Assembly (NCBI GenBank): GCA_030651305.1
Contig: JAUSCI010000028.1
Coordinates: 1-64,000, forward strand
Length of the DNA: 64,000 nt
Direction: 5' to 3'
Origin: Sulfuritalea sp.
GTDB lineage: Bacteria > Pseudomonadota > Gammaproteobacteria > Burkholderiales > Rhodocyclaceae
Below the pieces are notes generated by a model. It saw only the letters and a list, made by a program, of their open reading frames with translations. It made no database searches and was not told the DNA's origin. Shown here piece after piece: positions 17,988 through 26,335 of the stretch. A program made the position numbers and the translations under genes. Within the stretch, counting starts at the first letter, position 1. Every line of letters begins with the position of its first letter.

Positions 17988-18016
17988 CTGTCGCTGTCCC
18001 GTCACCGTATCGTAAT
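17988..18016 (+). promoter_or_regulatory. weak candidate PhoB repeat array
   Basis: CTGTCGC, CCGTCAC and TCGTAAT follow each other at 11-bp steps, the period of PhoB half-sites. It lies between the olsA start (136 bp away) and the EAL-GGDEF gene start (52 bp away); which gene it would serve is unclear. Confidence 0.25.
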
Positions 18017-18067
18017 ACGTTCGGACTAGCATGAAATTCTGCCTCAAATCCAAGGAGTGACGAAGCC

Positions 18068-19927
18068 ATGACCCATCCCGCTGCCCTGCTGATGCCCGCT
18101 AACCGAGCCCGTTTCGAGATGCGCTACGGCAACACCGCTGATATCCAGTCTGTGTCACTCAAGGAAGCACAGGTCGACACCGAGACGGATTTTCGTCTGC
18201 GGGAAATTATTGGCAAACGGGCGCTCACCCCATTGTTCCAGCCAATTGTCGATCTCGCGCACGGAAAAATCACGGGCTACGAAGGGCTGATTCGCGGCCC
18301 GTCGAACAGCCCGCTGCATTCGCCGGTTCAGCTGTTTCGGGCAGCCGCCTTGTGCCACCGCAGCATCGAAGTCGAGCACCTGTGCCGGCGCATCACGCTG
18401 GAAGGTTTTTCCCTGATGAACCTTGCCGGCGACCTGTTCCTCAATGTGTCTCCCGAATGCCTGCTGCAACCCAACGATGCACGTTACGGCGAAACGCTAT
18501 GCGCCGTGCACCAGCTCGGCATCGACCCGCAACGCGTCGTCATCGAGCTTACGGAGCACCAACCGGCCTACGACTACGATCAGATGCGCGCGGCCGTGCG
18601 CCACTATCGCTCCCTGGGCTTTCGCATCGCCATCGACGATCTTGGCGAGGGATTCTCCAGCCTGAGACTGTGGTCGGAACTGCGTCCCGAGTTCGTCAAG
18701 ATCGACATGCACTTTATCCAGGGTTGCAACACCGACCCGGTGAAGAAGCAATTCCTGCGCTCCATCCAGGAAATCGCCCGAAACTCGGGCAGCCAGGTAA
18801 TTGCAGAGGGCGTCGAAACTGCTGCCGAGCTCGATTGTGTCCAGGACATCGGCATTGCCCGTGGCCAGGGTTACTTCTTCGCCCGTCCCGCCGCATCGCC
18901 GTCGTCCAGTATTTCCGTGGAGGCGGCCTCGGCCTTCATTCGACGTCCTGTGAATGCTGCGCGAAACCGACACAACACTCCGTCGGTGTCGGTTCTCTTG
19001 CGCGCGGTAACCCCGATACCGCCCTCCGCCAGCATCGAGGATGCCTATGCCATCTTCGAACGCGATCCGGACTTGCCCAGCCTGCCCGTGGTCGATCATG
19101 GCGTGCCGCGCGGCATTATCGGCCGATACGCGCTGATCGACCGTCTGGCGCGGCCCTTTCGTCGCGAGTTGTTTGGCCGCAAGCCCTGTCATCTGTTCAT
19201 GAACCAGAAACCGTTACTGGTGGAGGTCAATTCATCCCTTCAGGAACTGGGCCGCATCATCGCCGAGGGTGACCAGTACCATCTGACCGACGGTTTCATC
19301 ATCGTTGAGAACGGCCTCTACCGGGGTATCGGTACCGGCCAGGACTTGATGCGGGAAATCACCCGCATGCAGATGCGGGCCGCACAGCACGCCAACGCGC
19401 TGACTGGGCTCCCGGGTAACGAACCAATCAACGATGCAATACACAGCCATCTCGAAATTGGTCATCCGTTTTGGGCCGCCTACTGCGACCTCGATCACTT
19501 CAAACCGTTCAACGATGTCTATGGCTTCGCTCGCGGCGACGACGTCATCCGGTTGCTGGCGCGGGCCTTGCGGGAGCATACCGATCCGGCCGTGGATTTT
19601 GTCGGCCACATTGGCGGCGATGACTTTCTGGTGTTGTTCTCCAGCCCGGACTGGGAGCTTCGCTGCCAGCGCATCCTCAACTGGTTTGGCGCTGCGATCG
19701 GCCCGCTGTTTTCAGCGGAAGACTTGGCCAGCGGTGGCTACATGACGGATGATCGCCATGGCGCGCATGTGTTTACGCCGTTGGTCAGTTTGTCGATTGG
19801 CGGCGTTCATGTTGATCCGCAGCACTTCTCCACTCACCACCAGGTTTCCTCGGCCGCTGCGGTGGCAAAGAAGGAAGCCAAGAAGATTGCCGGCAACAGC
19901 CTGTTTGTCGAGCGGCGGGGGAGCTAG
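18068..19927 (+). CDS. EAL - CBS-like - GGDEF cyclic di-GMP protein
   Basis: 619 soluble residues, no membrane segment. The EAL domain (about 40-290) keeps the catalytic set: E in GYEGLIRG, N in FLNVSPE, E in IELTEH, DD in IDDLGEGFSS, K in VKIDMHF, E in IAEGVET, so phosphodiesterase activity is plausible. A CBS-like pair (about 310-440) precedes a GGDEF domain (about 445-610) with CDLDHFKPFND but GGDDF as signature. A site CAAGGAG precedes the ATG. The central module resembles that of the histidine kinase at 20940-22229, which lies convergent to this gene. Proteins with this EAL-CBS-GGDEF order occur in proteobacteria; the signal sensed is unknown. Confidence 0.88.
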   Translation: MTHPAALLMPANRARFEMRYGNTADIQSVSLKEAQVDTETDFRLREIIGKRALTPLFQPIVDLAHGKITGYEGLIRGPSNSPLHSPVQLFRAAALCHRSIEVEHLCRRITLEGFSLMNLAGDLFLNVSPECLLQPNDARYGETLCAVHQLGIDPQRVVIELTEHQPAYDYDQMRAAVRHYRSLGFRIAIDDLGEGFSSLRLWSELRPEFVKIDMHFIQGCNTDPVKKQFLRSIQEIARNSGSQVIAEGVETAAELDCVQDIGIARGQGYFFARPAASPSSSISVEAASAFIRRPVNAARNRHNTPSVSVLLRAVTPIPPSASIEDAYAIFERDPDLPSLPVVDHGVPRGIIGRYALIDRLARPFRRELFGRKPCHLFMNQKPLLVEVNSSLQELGRIIAEGDQYHLTDGFIIVENGLYRGIGTGQDLMREITRMQMRAAQHANALTGLPGNEPINDAIHSHLEIGHPFWAAYCDLDHFKPFNDVYGFARGDDVIRLLARALREHTDPAVDFVGHIGGDDFLVLFSSPDWELRCQRILNWFGAAIGPLFSAEDLASGGYMTDDRHGAHVFTPLVSLSIGGVHVDPQHFSTHHQVSSAAAVAKKEAKKIAGNSLFVERRGS

Positions 19928-19962
19928 GCAGTTCGGGGGGCGACTAAGCCGCGGCCGCGTGG

Positions 19963-20943
19963 CTACTTTTGGCCTGTTGCGCCGAGACGCTGGATCATTC
20001 CTCGCACGCGGTTGAAAAGTCCGTGCTGGATTTCGGCTATGGGAGCTTCTACCCGGTGCCGGTTTACGAGTAGCGGACGCATGCGGATCTCGTTGTGCCG
20101 TTCGATGCCTGATCGAATGCTGCGAGACGTCATGCCGCGGCGGACCGGCTTGGGAATGAAACGGTGAATCTGCCCCTGGTTGATTAGGTTCGTCAGCGCC
20201 AGAGTGTCCTGGAACGAGGTCAGCACGATGGTGACAATCTGCGGATGGAAATGCTTGAGTGTCTTCAGGAATGGAGTGACGTCTTCGTTGCCAACGTGCA
20301 GTTCCGAAACGATGACCGAAATTTCGTATTTTTCCAGCAGGCTGATCGCTTCCTCCAATCGGCTTGCGTACACCAATCGAAACTCTCCGGGAAAGTCTTC
20401 CTTAAGGAGGTTGCCGAGAGAGGTGGCGATTTCCGGCGAATGATCTATGAGCAGAATAGTGCGGGTCTCGCCGACAGCCATGGCCATACCCGGCAGCGGC
20501 GGCCGGCTTTCCAGGCTCATGGCAATTTCGGCTGCTTCGCCAACAATCTTCCGTACTTCATTGGCTTCCCAGGGCTTGTTGATATAACGAAAAACTTCGC
20601 CATCGTTGATCGAGTCGATGATGGCTTCGATGTCCGAGTAACCGGTGAGCAGGAGCCGCATGGTATTCGGCGCGATATCCTTGGCCTGGCGCAGCAGGTC
20701 GACGCCCGCCATGATGGGCATGCGCTGGTCGCTGATCAGGACGTGGACGGTTTCCCGCCGGAGCATTTGCAATGCTTCATGGCCACTGGTCGTGACCAAT
20801 ACCCGGTATTGCGAAGCAAACATCAGTTTCAAGGTCCGCAGGATGCGCTCTTCATCGTCAACGAAAAGCAGGGTGGGGCGCTTCTCCGGCGATGGCGGAG
20901 GGGCAAGTGTTCTGCTGGCTAACTGAATGGTAGCGGCGCTCAT
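19963..20943 (-). CDS. double-receiver response regulator, second receiver degenerate
   Basis: 326 residues with two receiver domains and no DNA-binding or enzymatic output. The first (about 22-140) has FVDDE, the phospho-acceptor Asp in LISDQRMPIM and Lys in INKPW. The second (about 150-270) has LLIDHS but Glu-Leu-His where the phospho-acceptor should be (VSELHVG), while FIPKPV keeps the Lys; it probably cannot be phosphorylated. The ATG at 20943 overlaps the stop of the kinase gene (ATGA), so kinase and regulator are coupled. The C-terminal ~50 residues are basic and unrecognised. Confidence 0.85.
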   Translation of the reverse strand: MSAATIQLASRTLAPPPSPEKRPTLLFVDDEERILRTLKLMFASQYRVLVTTSGHEALQMLRRETVHVLISDQRMPIMAGVDLLRQAKDIAPNTMRLLLTGYSDIEAIIDSINDGEVFRYINKPWEANEVRKIVGEAAEIAMSLESRPPLPGMAMAVGETRTILLIDHSPEIATSLGNLLKEDFPGEFRLVYASRLEEAISLLEKYEISVIVSELHVGNEDVTPFLKTLKHFHPQIVTIVLTSFQDTLALTNLINQGQIHRFIPKPVRRGMTSRSIRSGIERHNEIRMRPLLVNRHRVEAPIAEIQHGLFNRVRGMIQRLGATGQK

Positions 20944-22229
20944 TGGAGGCTCCCGGATTGTTGTTGCGGATGAATCGGCAGGCTGACGCAGAATGCTGTT
21001 CCCGCGCCGGGAACGGACTTGACCCGGATGTGTCCGCCGTGATCCTTGATGATCTTGAACACGATGGACAAGCCGAGTCCGGTCCCTTCGCCGATCGGCT
21101 TGGTGGTAAAGAACGGGTCGAATATTTTCTTCAGATGCTCCGCGGCGATGCCCTTGCCGTTGTCGGTAATCACCATGTGTACGTGTGCGCCGGCCGCCCG
21201 GGTACGGACGTGTATGCGTCCGTTGCTTTCGATGGCGTGCGCCGCATTGGTCACCAGGTTGAGGACGACCTGATTGATTTGCGAGGGAGCGCAGCGGATT
21301 TTTGGCAAATCGCCAAATTCGCGAACGACTTCGGCCTTGTGTTTGACGACGTTGTTGGCAATGAGCAGCGCGCTGTTGATGCATTGGTTGATGTCGACCT
21401 GGTCTTCGGCAGCCAGATCGAGGCGGCTGAAATTCTTCAGATTCACAACGATTTCCGAAATCTGGTCGAGACCGTAAAGAGTGTCGACGAACAGGCCGTC
21501 CATCTCTTCTCGCGGGAACTTCGAAAGCATGTCCTCGCGGGTTTGCTGGACGAAAGAAAACTGGGTTCCGATTTCATCCTCGCCGGCGGTTCCGCATTGC
21601 AGCAGGGCAATCAAGGCATCGTAGGCATTTGCCAGTTTGTGAAGATCGCCGCAGGCGTCGCGGCTGATCTCTATATTGCTTCTGACATAGCCGAGGGGCG
21701 TATTGATTTCATGCGCGACGCCAGCCACCATCTGGCCCAGGGAAGCCATTTTTTCGGACTGTACGAGCTGCGCCTGGGACTCCCTGAGGGCGTTGAGGGT
21801 GCTGGCTAGCGACTGGTTCTGCGCCAGCAGGCGGCCTTCCATGCCGCGCAGAAGGTCGATGACCGAACCGACACTGTGGTAACGATTGTCCTTGACCAGA
21901 ATGAAATCCTCGGTGATCGGGTAGGAAATATTCCGGGTTACGTAATGGCTGGCCGTTTCCATCGACTGGTCGATGGAAATCATCAGCGGCGCTGGATTCA
22001 TGAAAGCTTGGATTGGCTTTTTGCCCTGTATTTCCCGGCCAAATCGTGACGAGAATATGCGCTGCATCCTGTTGCGGCTGATGATGCCCACCGGCAGGCC
22101 TTGATCGACGACGGGCAGGGACAGCAGTCGCTCGAACCTTTCGTCAAGAAACATTTCGTTGATGTCCGCGACGCGGTCATGCAGCGACAAGGGCTCGATG
22201 GTTATGCTAAGGGTGGCGAGATTGGCCAT
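20940..22229 (-). CDS. cytoplasmic sensor histidine kinase with CBS-like input module
   Basis: 429 residues without membrane segments. The N-terminal ~130 residues look like a CBS pair (LPVVDQGLPVGIISRNRM; AFMNPAPLMISIDQSM; ITEDFILVKDNRYHSVGSV). A coiled linker with ESQAQLVQSEKMASLGQMVAGVAHEINTP-type HisKA follows (His in VAHEINTPLG), then HATPase boxes NLVTNAAHAIE, DNGKGI and GEGTGLGLS. It is upstream of and coupled to the double-receiver regulator. The module matches in order and motif the middle of the EAL-GGDEF protein next door, suggesting both respond to one ligand, probably a nucleotide. Confidence 0.87.
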   Translation of the reverse strand: MANLATLSITIEPLSLHDRVADINEMFLDERFERLLSLPVVDQGLPVGIISRNRMQRIFSSRFGREIQGKKPIQAFMNPAPLMISIDQSMETASHYVTRNISYPITEDFILVKDNRYHSVGSVIDLLRGMEGRLLAQNQSLASTLNALRESQAQLVQSEKMASLGQMVAGVAHEINTPLGYVRSNIEISRDACGDLHKLANAYDALIALLQCGTAGEDEIGTQFSFVQQTREDMLSKFPREEMDGLFVDTLYGLDQISEIVVNLKNFSRLDLAAEDQVDINQCINSALLIANNVVKHKAEVVREFGDLPKIRCAPSQINQVVLNLVTNAAHAIESNGRIHVRTRAAGAHVHMVITDNGKGIAAEHLKKIFDPFFTTKPIGEGTGLGLSIVFKIIKDHGGHIRVKSVPGAGTAFCVSLPIHPQQQSGSLQ

Positions 22230-22450
22230 GATGTCGATAGTCGTTAAAGTCGTGGTGAAGCGTTGGTCGAAGTCGGGGTGTCAGTTTCAAAACGACACAC
22301 TAGCGGACAGATGTTGCAGAGCAATGACCAAATGAATATGCGGTGGCAGGCGCAAGCAATCAGGAAGAAACCTTATGTTTCTGGTCAGTTGGTTCCCGGC
22401 GACGGGCACCGATGGTAGGCTAGCCAATCCTTTCTTTGCGAGCGGCAACC

Positions 22451-23575
22451 ATGAGCAAATTCATTGGCATCCTCACCGCCGGTGGCGACAGTCCCGGCCT
22501 CAACGCCGCCATGCGCGGCGTCGGCAAGACCCTGCTTGGCTACTACGGCATGAACATCGTCGGTTTCCGCGACGGCTTTCGCGGTCTGATGGAAAACCGC
22601 ACGACGCCGCTCGACCGCAGCACCCTCTCGGGCATCCTCACCATTGGCGGCACCATCCTCGGCACCAGCCGCGACAAGCCGCACAAGATGCCCGTCGGCG
22701 GCAAGATGCTGAACATGCTCGATGCCATCGTGGACAATTACCGTGACAACCATCTTGACTGCCTGGTGTGCATCGGCGGCGGCGGCACGCAGAAGAATTC
22801 CCTGCGCCTTAAGGAGATGGGGCTCAACGTCATTACTCTGCCCAAGACCATTGACAACGATGTTGCCGGGACGGACAGCACCTTCGGTTTCGATACGGCG
22901 CTGGGCATTGCCACCGAGGCCATCGATCGCCTGCACAGCACGGCGCACAGCCACCATCGCATCATCGTGGTCGAGGTCATGGGCCACCGCGCCGGCTGGC
23001 TGGCGCTCGGTGCGGGAATCGCCGGCGGCGCCGATGTCGTTCTGATTCCTGAAATTGCCTATGACGTCGAAAGCGTGGCTGCGGCGATCCGGGCGCGTGC
23101 ACGCAGCGGCAGCCCGTTCTCGATCGTCGCCATAGCCGAAGGGGCCATTTCGCAGCAGGACCTTGCCGCAATTGCTGAGGCGAGGACAGTTGACAAGAAG
23201 TCGGCGAAAGCCAAGGACGGACGCAAGGTCGATGATGAGGAGGCCGATGCTGCCGAAATGATCTACGCCGACCGAACCCTGCGCCTGGCCAAACGCCTCG
23301 AAGCCCTCACCGGTCTGGAGGCTCGCGTCACCATTCTCGGCCACGTCCAGCGCGGCGGTGCGCCGTCCGCGGGTGATCGCCTTCTAGCGACGCGCCTCGG
23401 CACTGCCTGCGCCGACCTGATTGCCAAAGGTACTTACGGAGTCATGGTGGCGGCAAAAGGCGAAGGCTCGCGCCCGGTGAAGCTTGAAGATGTCGCCGGC
23501 AAGGTAAAGACTGTGCCACTCAACCACTCATGGATCGGCAGTGCGCGTCGGGTGGGAACGAACTTCGGCGACTGA
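22451..23575 (+). CDS. 6-phosphofructokinase (ATP or pyrophosphate type unresolved)
   Basis: 374 residues of the PfkA fold: [46 protein letters not shown] and [18 protein letters not shown] are all present. It phosphorylates fructose 6-phosphate in glycolysis. The ATG at 22451 is preferred to that at 22436 because the family starts at this strand. Donor-site residues are mixed: the loop normally GGDG(S) reads GGGGT, while PKT (Lys rather than Gly) is common in pyrophosphate enzymes and in some ATP enzymes. The gene stands alone, divergent from the kinase/regulator pair. Confidence 0.88.
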   Translation: MSKFIGILTAGGDSPGLNAAMRGVGKTLLGYYGMNIVGFRDGFRGLMENRTTPLDRSTLSGILTIGGTILGTSRDKPHKMPVGGKMLNMLDAIVDNYRDNHLDCLVCIGGGGTQKNSLRLKEMGLNVITLPKTIDNDVAGTDSTFGFDTALGIATEAIDRLHSTAHSHHRIIVVEVMGHRAGWLALGAGIAGGADVVLIPEIAYDVESVAAAIRARARSGSPFSIVAIAEGAISQQDLAAIAEARTVDKKSAKAKDGRKVDDEEADAAEMIYADRTLRLAKRLEALTGLEARVTILGHVQRGGAPSAGDRLLATRLGTACADLIAKGTYGVMVAAKGEGSRPVKLEDVAGKVKTVPLNHSWIGSARRVGTNFGD

Positions 23576-23609
23576 GGCGCCCTGTGGCAGTGCCGCAGAG
23601 ATAGGATCC

Positions 23610-23726
23610 CTATTTCACTCCGCCTAGTACCGCCTGTCCCAGCTTGAAGAAGACATCGGTGTTGTCATAGACACCGGTGAACAACGCCGCACCGCGTCCG
23701 TAGGCGGACAGCGGTACGTCGGTGCC
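23610..23726 (-). pseudogene. C-terminal remnant of a PhoA-type alkaline phosphatase
   Basis: The minus strand reads GTDVPLSAYGRG then ALFTGVYDNTDVFFKL and a stop, which is the conserved C-terminus of bacterial alkaline phosphatases. Only 38 codons are recognisable; upstream of them no phosphatase sequence is seen and the next gene begins at 23793. It is a decayed gene end, in keeping with phosphate-acquisition genes elsewhere in the window. Confidence 0.7.
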
Positions 23727-23792
23727 GGGACGCACGGCCGCTCGTCGGGAACCTGTCCGGTGACCATGTCGCCCTGGCCCGCGCTGGATCCT

Positions 23793-24545
23793 TTATGCCG
23801 CCTGTAACCAGTGGCGAATCTGGCTGACCACCCAGACGCCGTCATCCAGCGGAATATCGTGGCCGGCGTCCGGGTGCTCGGCATAGGCGGTTCGCCAGCG
23901 CAGCGCCAACCGACGCGAACAGCGCGGGTTGACCAAGGCGTCCCTTGCGCTGGCGAGGATCAGCAGGCGCGGCGAAGGTTTGTCCGTGGGCGCGCAATAG
24001 CGGCCGGCGGCAAGCAATTGCCGTAAGGCGTTGCGGCGCGAAACCGGATTCTCGTGCCGGTAGCTGATCCATGACTCCAGGGGTGTACGGGGATTGCGGG
24101 TGCAGTTGCAGGTCAGACCGAGGATCGTTTCCTCCCATTCACGATCGCTGCCGCCGAGCATGGTCAGTCTGAATAATGCCGGGTAGTTGTTCGGCCGCAA
24201 GCGATGGAAGAAAGGGCTGAATGGACGCAGGCTGGTATTGATGAGCACGCAGCCGCCGAGTTCTTCCGGATGTTTCGCCGCCCAGTCCACAGCCACCATA
24301 GCGCCCAGCGACATGGCCAGCAACTGGTAGGGCGGATGGATACCGCGCGCCAGCAGTTCCGCGCGGCAAAAGCTGACCATTTCGCCAACACGGGTCGGGC
24401 TTGGCATCCGGTTCAGGCTGCCGTTGCCGGGCAAGTCGAGCGCGACGATTTCAGCGTTGGAAATCTCACCGCGAAAGGTAGCGGGGAAGTCGCCCCAGTG
24501 CCGCTGCTCACGCGTCAGCCCGCGCAGGAAAACCCAGGTGCTCAT
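23793..24545 (-). CDS. alpha/beta hydrolase
   Basis: 250 residues from the ATG at 24545, which overlaps the stop of the upstream peptidase gene (ATGA). The alpha/beta hydrolase order is seen: FLRGLTRE oxyanion region, nucleophile Ser in AMSLGAMVA, Asp in ASARDALVNP and His in AGHDIPLDDG. No signal peptide. The coupled M14 peptidase suggests a joint task on a peptide or amide substrate, but the substrate is not known. Confidence 0.8.
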   Translation of the reverse strand: MSTWVFLRGLTREQRHWGDFPATFRGEISNAEIVALDLPGNGSLNRMPSPTRVGEMVSFCRAELLARGIHPPYQLLAMSLGAMVAVDWAAKHPEELGGCVLINTSLRPFSPFFHRLRPNNYPALFRLTMLGGSDREWEETILGLTCNCTRNPRTPLESWISYRHENPVSRRNALRQLLAAGRYCAPTDKPSPRLLILASARDALVNPRCSRRLALRWRTAYAEHPDAGHDIPLDDGVWVVSQIRHWLQAA

Positions 24546-25591
24546 TGGCCGGCCCCGCGATACCAGAGCGCCATGGCTCGCTCGTGGTGCTGCGCCCGCG
24601 CTTCCCCACTTGGGATCCACCGCTGGTGCCCGCCTGCGGCGCGGACCAGAAAATCAAGCCAGGGCAGGTGCCTGCGCAGCACGCGTTGCTGCCGATGCCC
24701 GATCAATGGATTGAAAATGCCGTGACGCGAAAAAAACTGGCGCGGATTTTTCTTCACCCAAAGCCATGAGCCCATTTCCAGCGTGAGCGGCAAAAAGATC
24801 CGACCGGGATGAGTTGCCTGCCGGTACAGATGATCCCATAGGTCGCCGTGAGTCAGGTATTGGCAGCTTTGTGGTTCGAACAGGTAATTGTGGTTCATAT
24901 GCGTCTGGTCGAAGATTTCCTTCAGTGCATGAATCTCGGCCAAGTGCTCGACAGGAACAGCGGTGTGGGCATAGGGGAACCACAGGCGGTCGTGCAGTCC
25001 AAAGCCGGAATGACAGTCGAGCGCAAGGCTGAATTCGTGCGGCAGCAACTCTTCTTCGACAATCCGGCAAACGGCCTGGTTCTCTGCTTCCATCGGAGCG
25101 CCGCGCGGCCCTTGGTACCAGGGCAGCCCAGAACTGATACGCTGGCCGCCGATCAGAAACGGCACGCGCTCCGTCGACTCGAGCGGAGCGTTGCGCATCA
25201 GGTCGATGCCGCTGGGATTGGCGCGCGTGCCGCGCCACATGCCGCCCGGGTTGACAATGGGCATGAAGACGAGGCGCACCGATTCCAGTTGCCGATGCAG
25301 TACGGTGTCCCAGCGCAGGCGCGCCACCAGGCTCTGTAAATAGGCCAGGACGACCCCGGTACCGATGCGTTCGAGGCCATGCACCCCACCGAAAAAGCCG
25401 ACGGCGGGAACGTCCGGACTGGGATTGCCAATGCATACGGCATAGACCGGGAAGCGCCGTGCGTCGCTCATTACATCGCAAACGACTCGTGCCGCCAGAT
25501 GAGGAGCACCCTCCGCGATGATGCGTTCGAGTTCGTCTAGTTCAGGCAGTTCGCGCGGCAAGGTATCTATTCGGAGACAGGGCAGCGGCAA
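24542..25591 (-). CDS. M14-family zinc carboxypeptidase-like protein
   Basis: 349 residues. Zinc ligands and active-site residues of M14 peptidases are in order: GGVHGLERIG (H-x-x-E), NPSGIDLMRN (substrate carboxylate Asn-Arg), DCHSGFG (His) and the catalytic Glu in LTLEMGSW. No signal peptide, so cytoplasmic. It resembles the succinylglutamate desuccinylase/M14 side group rather than digestive carboxypeptidases. It is the first gene of a two-gene unit with an alpha/beta hydrolase and divergent from sixA. Confidence 0.82.
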   Translation of the reverse strand: MPLPCLRIDTLPRELPELDELERIIAEGAPHLAARVVCDVMSDARRFPVYAVCIGNPSPDVPAVGFFGGVHGLERIGTGVVLAYLQSLVARLRWDTVLHRQLESVRLVFMPIVNPGGMWRGTRANPSGIDLMRNAPLESTERVPFLIGGQRISSGLPWYQGPRGAPMEAENQAVCRIVEEELLPHEFSLALDCHSGFGLHDRLWFPYAHTAVPVEHLAEIHALKEIFDQTHMNHNYLFEPQSCQYLTHGDLWDHLYRQATHPGRIFLPLTLEMGSWLWVKKNPRQFFSRHGIFNPLIGHRQQRVLRRHLPWLDFLVRAAGGHQRWIPSGEARAQHHERAMALWYRGAGQ

Positions 25592-25724
25592 GGATACCTC
25601 AAGCGCAGAACCAGTCGCATTGCCGGCGGCTGCACATTCTTGGATGTTGATAATTGGGCAGACTTGTCACGCCGTTGTCACGCGCATGACCTACTCTCGC
25701 TGGCTCACCCACACGGAGACAAAA

Positions 25725-26177
25725 GTGGATCTGATTTTGTGGCGCCATGCCGAAGCAAAGCAAGCCACCGGCGCGGTAGCCGACGCCGCACGGGAGCTTA
25801 CCGCAGGAGGACTCAGGCACGCGCAACAGATGGCCGAGTGGCTTCTTCAGCAGCGACTGCGCGACCCTGTGGTGCTGTCGGGTCCCGCGCGACGAGCCAT
25901 GCAGACCGCGCAGACGCTTGGCCTGCCGGTCAAGGTCAAGACGCAACTCGGCGTCGGCGCCAGCGTTGCCGACTTGCTCGGTGCTGCCGAATGGCCGGAT
26001 CGCCCCGGCGCGATCATCCTGGTCAGCCATCAGCCGGCGCTTGGACGATTGGCTTCGCTTCTGCTGGCAGGCACCGAGGCCGACTGGACAATAAAGAAGG
26101 CGGGGGTCTGGTGGTTCACCAACCGTGTCCGCCACGACGAAACTCAGACCGTGTTGCGCGGGGTGCGCAATCCGTGA
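25725..26177 (+). CDS. sixA: phosphohistidine phosphatase SixA-like
   Basis: A 150-residue histidine phosphatase with the catalytic RHAEAK near the start, SGPARRAMQTAQ and the second His in LVSHQPALGRL. SixA removes phosphate from phosphohistidine in HPt domains. The GTG at 25725 is chosen: GGAGAC stands 4 bases before it and the product begins VDLILWRHAEA as usual; upstream ATGs add unrelated residues. Confidence 0.88.
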   Translation: MDLILWRHAEAKQATGAVADAARELTAGGLRHAQQMAEWLLQQRLRDPVVLSGPARRAMQTAQTLGLPVKVKTQLGVGASVADLLGAAEWPDRPGAIILVSHQPALGRLASLLLAGTEADWTIKKAGVWWFTNRVRHDETQTVLRGVRNP

Positions 26178-26190
26178 TGGGTCATTCAAG

Positions 26191-26213
26191 AGTCGGCGCT
26201 GGTGATACGGCGA
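26191..26213 (+). repeat. interspersed 23-bp repeat, copy D (intergenic, joined to a gene fragment)
   Basis: Perfect match to the consensus, flanked by CAAG at the left and CTCAAGG at the right. GAGTCG at the left and CGACTC at the right form a 6-bp inverted repeat. Confidence 0.95.
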
Positions 26214-26290
26214 CTCAAGGTATCGGAAAGGCCGAACAGCAGCGCGCCTGTTGGCAGAGCCTGGCGGATCAATACGTCGTCTTTTGCTTC
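26214..26290 (-). pseudogene. fragment of a YhhN-family (lysoplasmalogenase-like) gene
   Basis: The minus strand reads DDVLIRQALPTGALLFGLSDTL, matching GDALIRWGPLVGALLFGFSDTL-type sequence of the intact gene at 38539-39207 and then running straight into the repeat. Bases 26215-26248 match 38682-38715 at 33 of 34 positions, then the two diverge. No start or complete domain remains. Confidence 0.65.
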
Positions 26291-26335
26291 CGGTATAGTC
26301 AGCCTTCGGCATTCAGACTCGTTTCCAGGCGGCGC

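Noticed and set aside
23712-23738. Possible repeat copy in the alkaline phosphatase remnant (GTCGGTGCCGGG)
   Set aside because: It needs a shift and several mismatches, and the sequence codes for the native GTDVP motif of the phosphatase.
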